From positions 372,001-436,000 of the forward strand of contig NZ_BMSY01000003.1 in NCBI RefSeq assembly GCF_014649395.1: 64,000 bases of DNA. Reading direction: 5' to 3'. The position numbers and the translations under genes were made by a program. This document shows positions 61,779-64,000 of this stretch, piece by piece (the first letter of the stretch is position 1; each line of letters begins with the position of its first letter). Under the pieces are notes generated by a model. The model searched no databases and was not told where the DNA came from. It saw nothing but the letters and a program-made list of their open reading frames with translations. Origin of the DNA: Streptomyces aureoverticillatus. Lineage in GTDB: Bacteria > Actinomycetota > Actinomycetes > Streptomycetales > Streptomycetaceae.

Positions 61779-61847
61779 CTAAAGCGAGCGCTCTATTTAG
61801 CGCCGCGATGAAACGTAACACAGCTCTAGAACGAGCGCTCTATTTAG
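61779..61847. promoter_or_regulatory. two 22-bp TetR operators between the reductase and TetR genes
   Basis: CTAAAGCGAGCGCTCTATTTAG (61779-61800) and CTAGAACGAGCGCTCTATTTAG (61826-61847) differ at three positions and share the GAGCGCTC centre. Centres are 47 bp apart. They are expected targets of the adjacent TetR protein. Confidence 0.8.
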
Positions 61848-61866
61848 TGGCGGGTAAGGTGGCGGG

Positions 61867-62454
61867 ATGAGTCTGTACAGCGCGCCCCCCAGCACCCGCG
61901 AGCGGATCGTCGTGGTCACCGCACGGCTCATCCAGCGGCAGGGCTACGTCGGTACCAGCATCAAGCAGATCGCCAAGGAGGCGCAGGCCACGCTCGGTTC
62001 CGTCTACCACTTCTTCCCGGGCGGGAAGGAGACCGTCGCCGTGGCCGCGATCGAGCACGGCGCCAAGGAGTTCGGCTCGCTCCTCACGGACGCGCTCCAC
62101 CGCGAGGACGACCCGGCCGCCGCCATCGAGGCCTGCGCCGCCGATCTGGCGGTCGGACTGCGGGAGTCGGGCTGGACCGACGGCTGCCCCATCACGGCCG
62201 CCGCCCTGGAGACCCTCGGCACCGACTCCGAGATCCAGCGGGCGTGCGCCGAAGCGCTGCGCGCCTGGGAGGACATCGTCGCCAAGAAGCTGCGTGCGTC
62301 CGGCTACACCGCCGAGGACGCGGCCGAGGTCGCCACCACCGTCATCAGCACCCTCGAAGGTGCGGAGGTGACCGCCCAGGTCAGCCGCAGCGAGGAGCCC
62401 TTGCGGGCGGCAGGACGGCAGTTGGCGCGGCTACTGCGGACGTATCGGGCATAG
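61867..62454 (+). CDS. TetR family regulator (LmrA/YxaF-like)
   Basis: 195 residues. The helix-turn-helix is GYVGTSIKQIAKEAQATLGS with VYHFFPGGKETV, typical of the LmrA/YxaF group. The C-terminal ligand domain includes WTDGCPITAAALETLG. It probably represses the divergent imine-reductase-like gene and itself. Confidence 0.9.
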   Translation: MSLYSAPPSTRERIVVVTARLIQRQGYVGTSIKQIAKEAQATLGSVYHFFPGGKETVAVAAIEHGAKEFGSLLTDALHREDDPAAAIEACAADLAVGLRESGWTDGCPITAAALETLGTDSEIQRACAEALRAWEDIVAKKLRASGYTAEDAAEVATTVISTLEGAEVTAQVSRSEEPLRAAGRQLARLLRTYRA

Positions 62455-62457
62455 AGA

Positions 62458-62487
62458 AGGGCCCGGAACCGTTCGGTTCCGGGCCCT
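62458..62487. terminator. bidirectional terminator between tetR and metG
   Basis: A perfect 13-bp stem (AGGGCCCGGAACC) with loop GTTC lies between convergent genes. Confidence 0.85.
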
Positions 62488-62510
62488 ACTCCGCGTACGT
62501 CAGTCGTACG

Positions 62511-64000
62511 TCACGCCTTCTTCGGCTCCTCCAGACGCGGGAACAGCACCGCGCCCTTGGTGACCGTGGCGCCGGCCGGCAGCAGACCCCACGTGCCCGC
62601 GTCCTGGACGCGCTGCTCGGCGAGGGCGCCCAGCGGGGCCTCGGCGCCGAGGGAGTCCCAGAGCTTCTGGGAGGTCTCGGGCATGACGGGGTTGAGGAGC
62701 ACCGCGACCGCGCGGAGCGACTCGGCGGCCGTGTAGAGGATGGTCGCGAGGCGCGCCCGGCCCTCGGGCGATTCGTCCTTGGCGACCTTCCACGGCTCCT
62801 GCTCCGTGATGTAGCCGTTGACCTGCTTCACGAAGTCGAAGACGGCGAGGATGCCGCCCTGGAAGTCGAGCTCGTCACCGACGCGCCGGTCGGCCTCCGC
62901 GACCGCCTTGGCCAGCCCGTCCCGGACGGCCTGCTCGGCCGCGCCGGGCGCCTCGTCGGCGGGAAGCGCCCCGCCGAAGTACTTGCCGACCATGGCGGCG
63001 ACGCGCGAGGCGAGGTTGCCGTAGTCGTTGGCCAGCTCGCTGGTGTAGCGGGCGGTGAAGTCCTCCCAGGAGAACGAGCCGTCCTGGCCGAAGGCGATGG
63101 CCCGCAGGAAGTACCAGCGGTAGGCGTCCACGCCGAAGTGGGACGTCAGGTCCTGCGGCTTGATGCCGGTCAGGTTGGACTTGGACATCTTCTCGCCGCC
63201 GACCATCAGCCAGCCGTTGGCGGCGATCTTGCCGGGCAGCGGCAGGCCCTGCGCCATCAGCATCGCGGGCCAGATGACCGCGTGGAAGCGGAGGATGTCC
63301 TTGCCGACGAGGTGCACGTTCGCCGGGAAGGTCTCGTCGAACTTCGCCGGGTTCTCGTTGTACCCGACGGCGGTCGCGTAGTTCAGCAGCGCGTCGACCC
63401 ACACATAGATGACGTGCTTCGGGTCCCAGGGAACAGGGACACCCCAGTCGAAGGTGGACCGCGAGATCGACAGATCCTGAAGCCCCTGCTTGACGAAGTT
63501 CACCACTTCATTACGGGCCGACTCGGGCTGGATGAAGTCCGGGTTGGCCGCGTAGTGCTCGATCAGCTTGTCGCCGTACTCGCTCAGCTTGAAGAAGTAG
63601 TTCTCCTCGCTGAGCAGCTCGACCGGCTTCTTGTGGATCGGGCAGAGCTTCTGCCCCGCGTACTCGCCCTCGCCGTCGAGGAGCTCGCCGGGGAGCTTGT
63701 ACTCCTCACACCCCACGCAGTACGGACCCTCGTACCCGCCCTTGTAGATCTCGCCCTTGTCGTAGAGATCCTGGACGAACTCCTGCACCCGGTCCGTGTG
63801 CCGCTTCTCCGTCGTGCGGATGAAGTCGTCGTTCGCGATGTTCAGGTGCTCCCAGAGGGGCCGCCAGGCCTCCTCCACGAGCTTGTCGCACCACTCCTGC
63901 GGGGAGACCCCGTTCGTCTCGGCCGTGCGCATGATCTTCTGACCGTGCTCGTCCGTGCCGGTGAGGTACCACACCTTCTCGCCGCGCTGACGGTGCCAGC
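62511..64000 (-). CDS. metG: methionyl-tRNA synthetase (5' end outside window)
   Basis: Class I synthetase; 496 or so C-terminal codons are visible and the frame is open to the edge, so the HIGH motif lies beyond 64000. Seen here: WYLTGTDEHGQKIMRT, the zinc-knuckle pattern YCVGCEEYKLP and LCPIHKKP, and the KMSKS loop (KMSKSNLTG). The anticodon-binding helical domain follows (AVAVLLNPVMPETSQKLW). There is no C-terminal tRNA-binding extension. Confidence 0.96.
   Translation of the reverse strand, partial: WHRQRGEKVWYLTGTDEHGQKIMRTAETNGVSPQEWCDKLVEEAWRPLWEHLNIANDDFIRTTEKRHTDRVQEFVQDLYDKGEIYKGGYEGPYCVGCEEYKLPGELLDGEGEYAGQKLCPIHKKPVELLSEENYFFKLSEYGDKLIEHYAANPDFIQPESARNEVVNFVKQGLQDLSISRSTFDWGVPVPWDPKHVIYVWVDALLNYATAVGYNENPAKFDETFPANVHLVGKDILRFHAVIWPAMLMAQGLPLPGKIAANGWLMVGGEKMSKSNLTGIKPQDLTSHFGVDAYRWYFLRAIAFGQDGSFSWEDFTARYTSELANDYGNLASRVAAMVGKYFGGALPADEAPGAAEQAVRDGLAKAVAEADRRVGDELDFQGGILAVFDFVKQVNGYITEQEPWKVAKDESPEGRARLATILYTAAESLRAVAVLLNPVMPETSQKLWDSLGAEAPLGALAEQRVQDAGTWGLLPAGATVTKGAVLFPRLEEPKKA

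Overview
The window is a stretch of a Streptomyces-type actinobacterial chromosome. The evidence is very high G+C with strong third-position bias, ATGA/GTGA translational coupling, many GTG starts, a Bpa proteasome activator, mycothiol-type and Scr1/DUF397 families, Streptomyces interspersed repeats, and an in-frame TTA (bldA) codon in one regulator. Gene content (two bkd clusters, paired PASTA-like Ser/Thr kinases, aspS, metG) resembles the oriC-proximal core of Streptomyces chromosomes. A perfect 14-bp parS site and several DnaA-box matches agree with that. All functional calls are from reading the sequence; no database search was run.

Layout. 1-3700: the minus-strand phenylacetyl-CoA epoxidase operon paaABCDE (paaE runs off the left edge), with a promoter and operator at 3861-3929. 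4013-7199: a coupled DUF5819 / HTTM membrane pair and a SpoU-type rRNA methyltransferase, sitting inside the paa region. 7314-11344: paaN divergent from paaH and a coupled TetR regulator. 11341-15834: bkdR (Lrp/AsnC) divergent from the first branched-chain 2-oxoacid dehydrogenase operon. 15899-20051: a MobA-DUF6457 fusion, MoeA and a K+ channel, coupled end to end, with parS at the last junction. 20349-24771: quinone oxidoreductase, a small membrane-anchored protein, Bpa, an AhpD-like protein, a membrane protein and its divergent TetR. 24885-28469: two divergent transmembrane Ser/Thr kinases. 28538-33842: a PNPOx-like protein, a DevR-type response regulator and the second bkd operon. 33955-40941: D,D-carboxypeptidase, GntR/MFS pair, mycothiol-dependent isomerase, nitrilase, LURP-like protein and M18 aminopeptidase. 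41030-44575: a long inverted repeat flanking an acyl-CoA dehydrogenase and an alpha/beta hydrolase. 44604-51582: SseB-like protein, a broken pirin gene, AI-2E exporter, SpoIIE phosphatase and aspS. 51775-57077: an AlkZ-like protein and a two-gene P-loop ATPase / membrane-anchored binding-protein module. 57093-64000: small protein, DHA2 exporter, a HATPase/XRE/DUF397 trio, an imine-reductase-like enzyme with divergent TetR, and the 3' part of metG.

How it fits together. The paa operon, paaN/paaH-tetR and the first bkd operon each carry an ACCGNNCGNNCGGT-type palindrome (one with a mismatch). I infer that the TetR protein coupled to paaH governs all three and links aromatic-acid and branched-chain acid catabolism. 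Both routes yield acyl-CoA.

The most unusual features are: (i) parS overlapping a start codon; (ii) repeated minisatellites that begin in the last codons of genes and carry copies of the stop codon downstream; (iii) repeat-encoded tails and collagen-like tracts in cytosolic enzymes; (iv) palindromic repeats captured inside coding DNA; (v) the ATPase/anchored-sensor pair, which is the best candidate for an undescribed system; and (vi) a pirin gene broken by an out-of-frame internal deletion.
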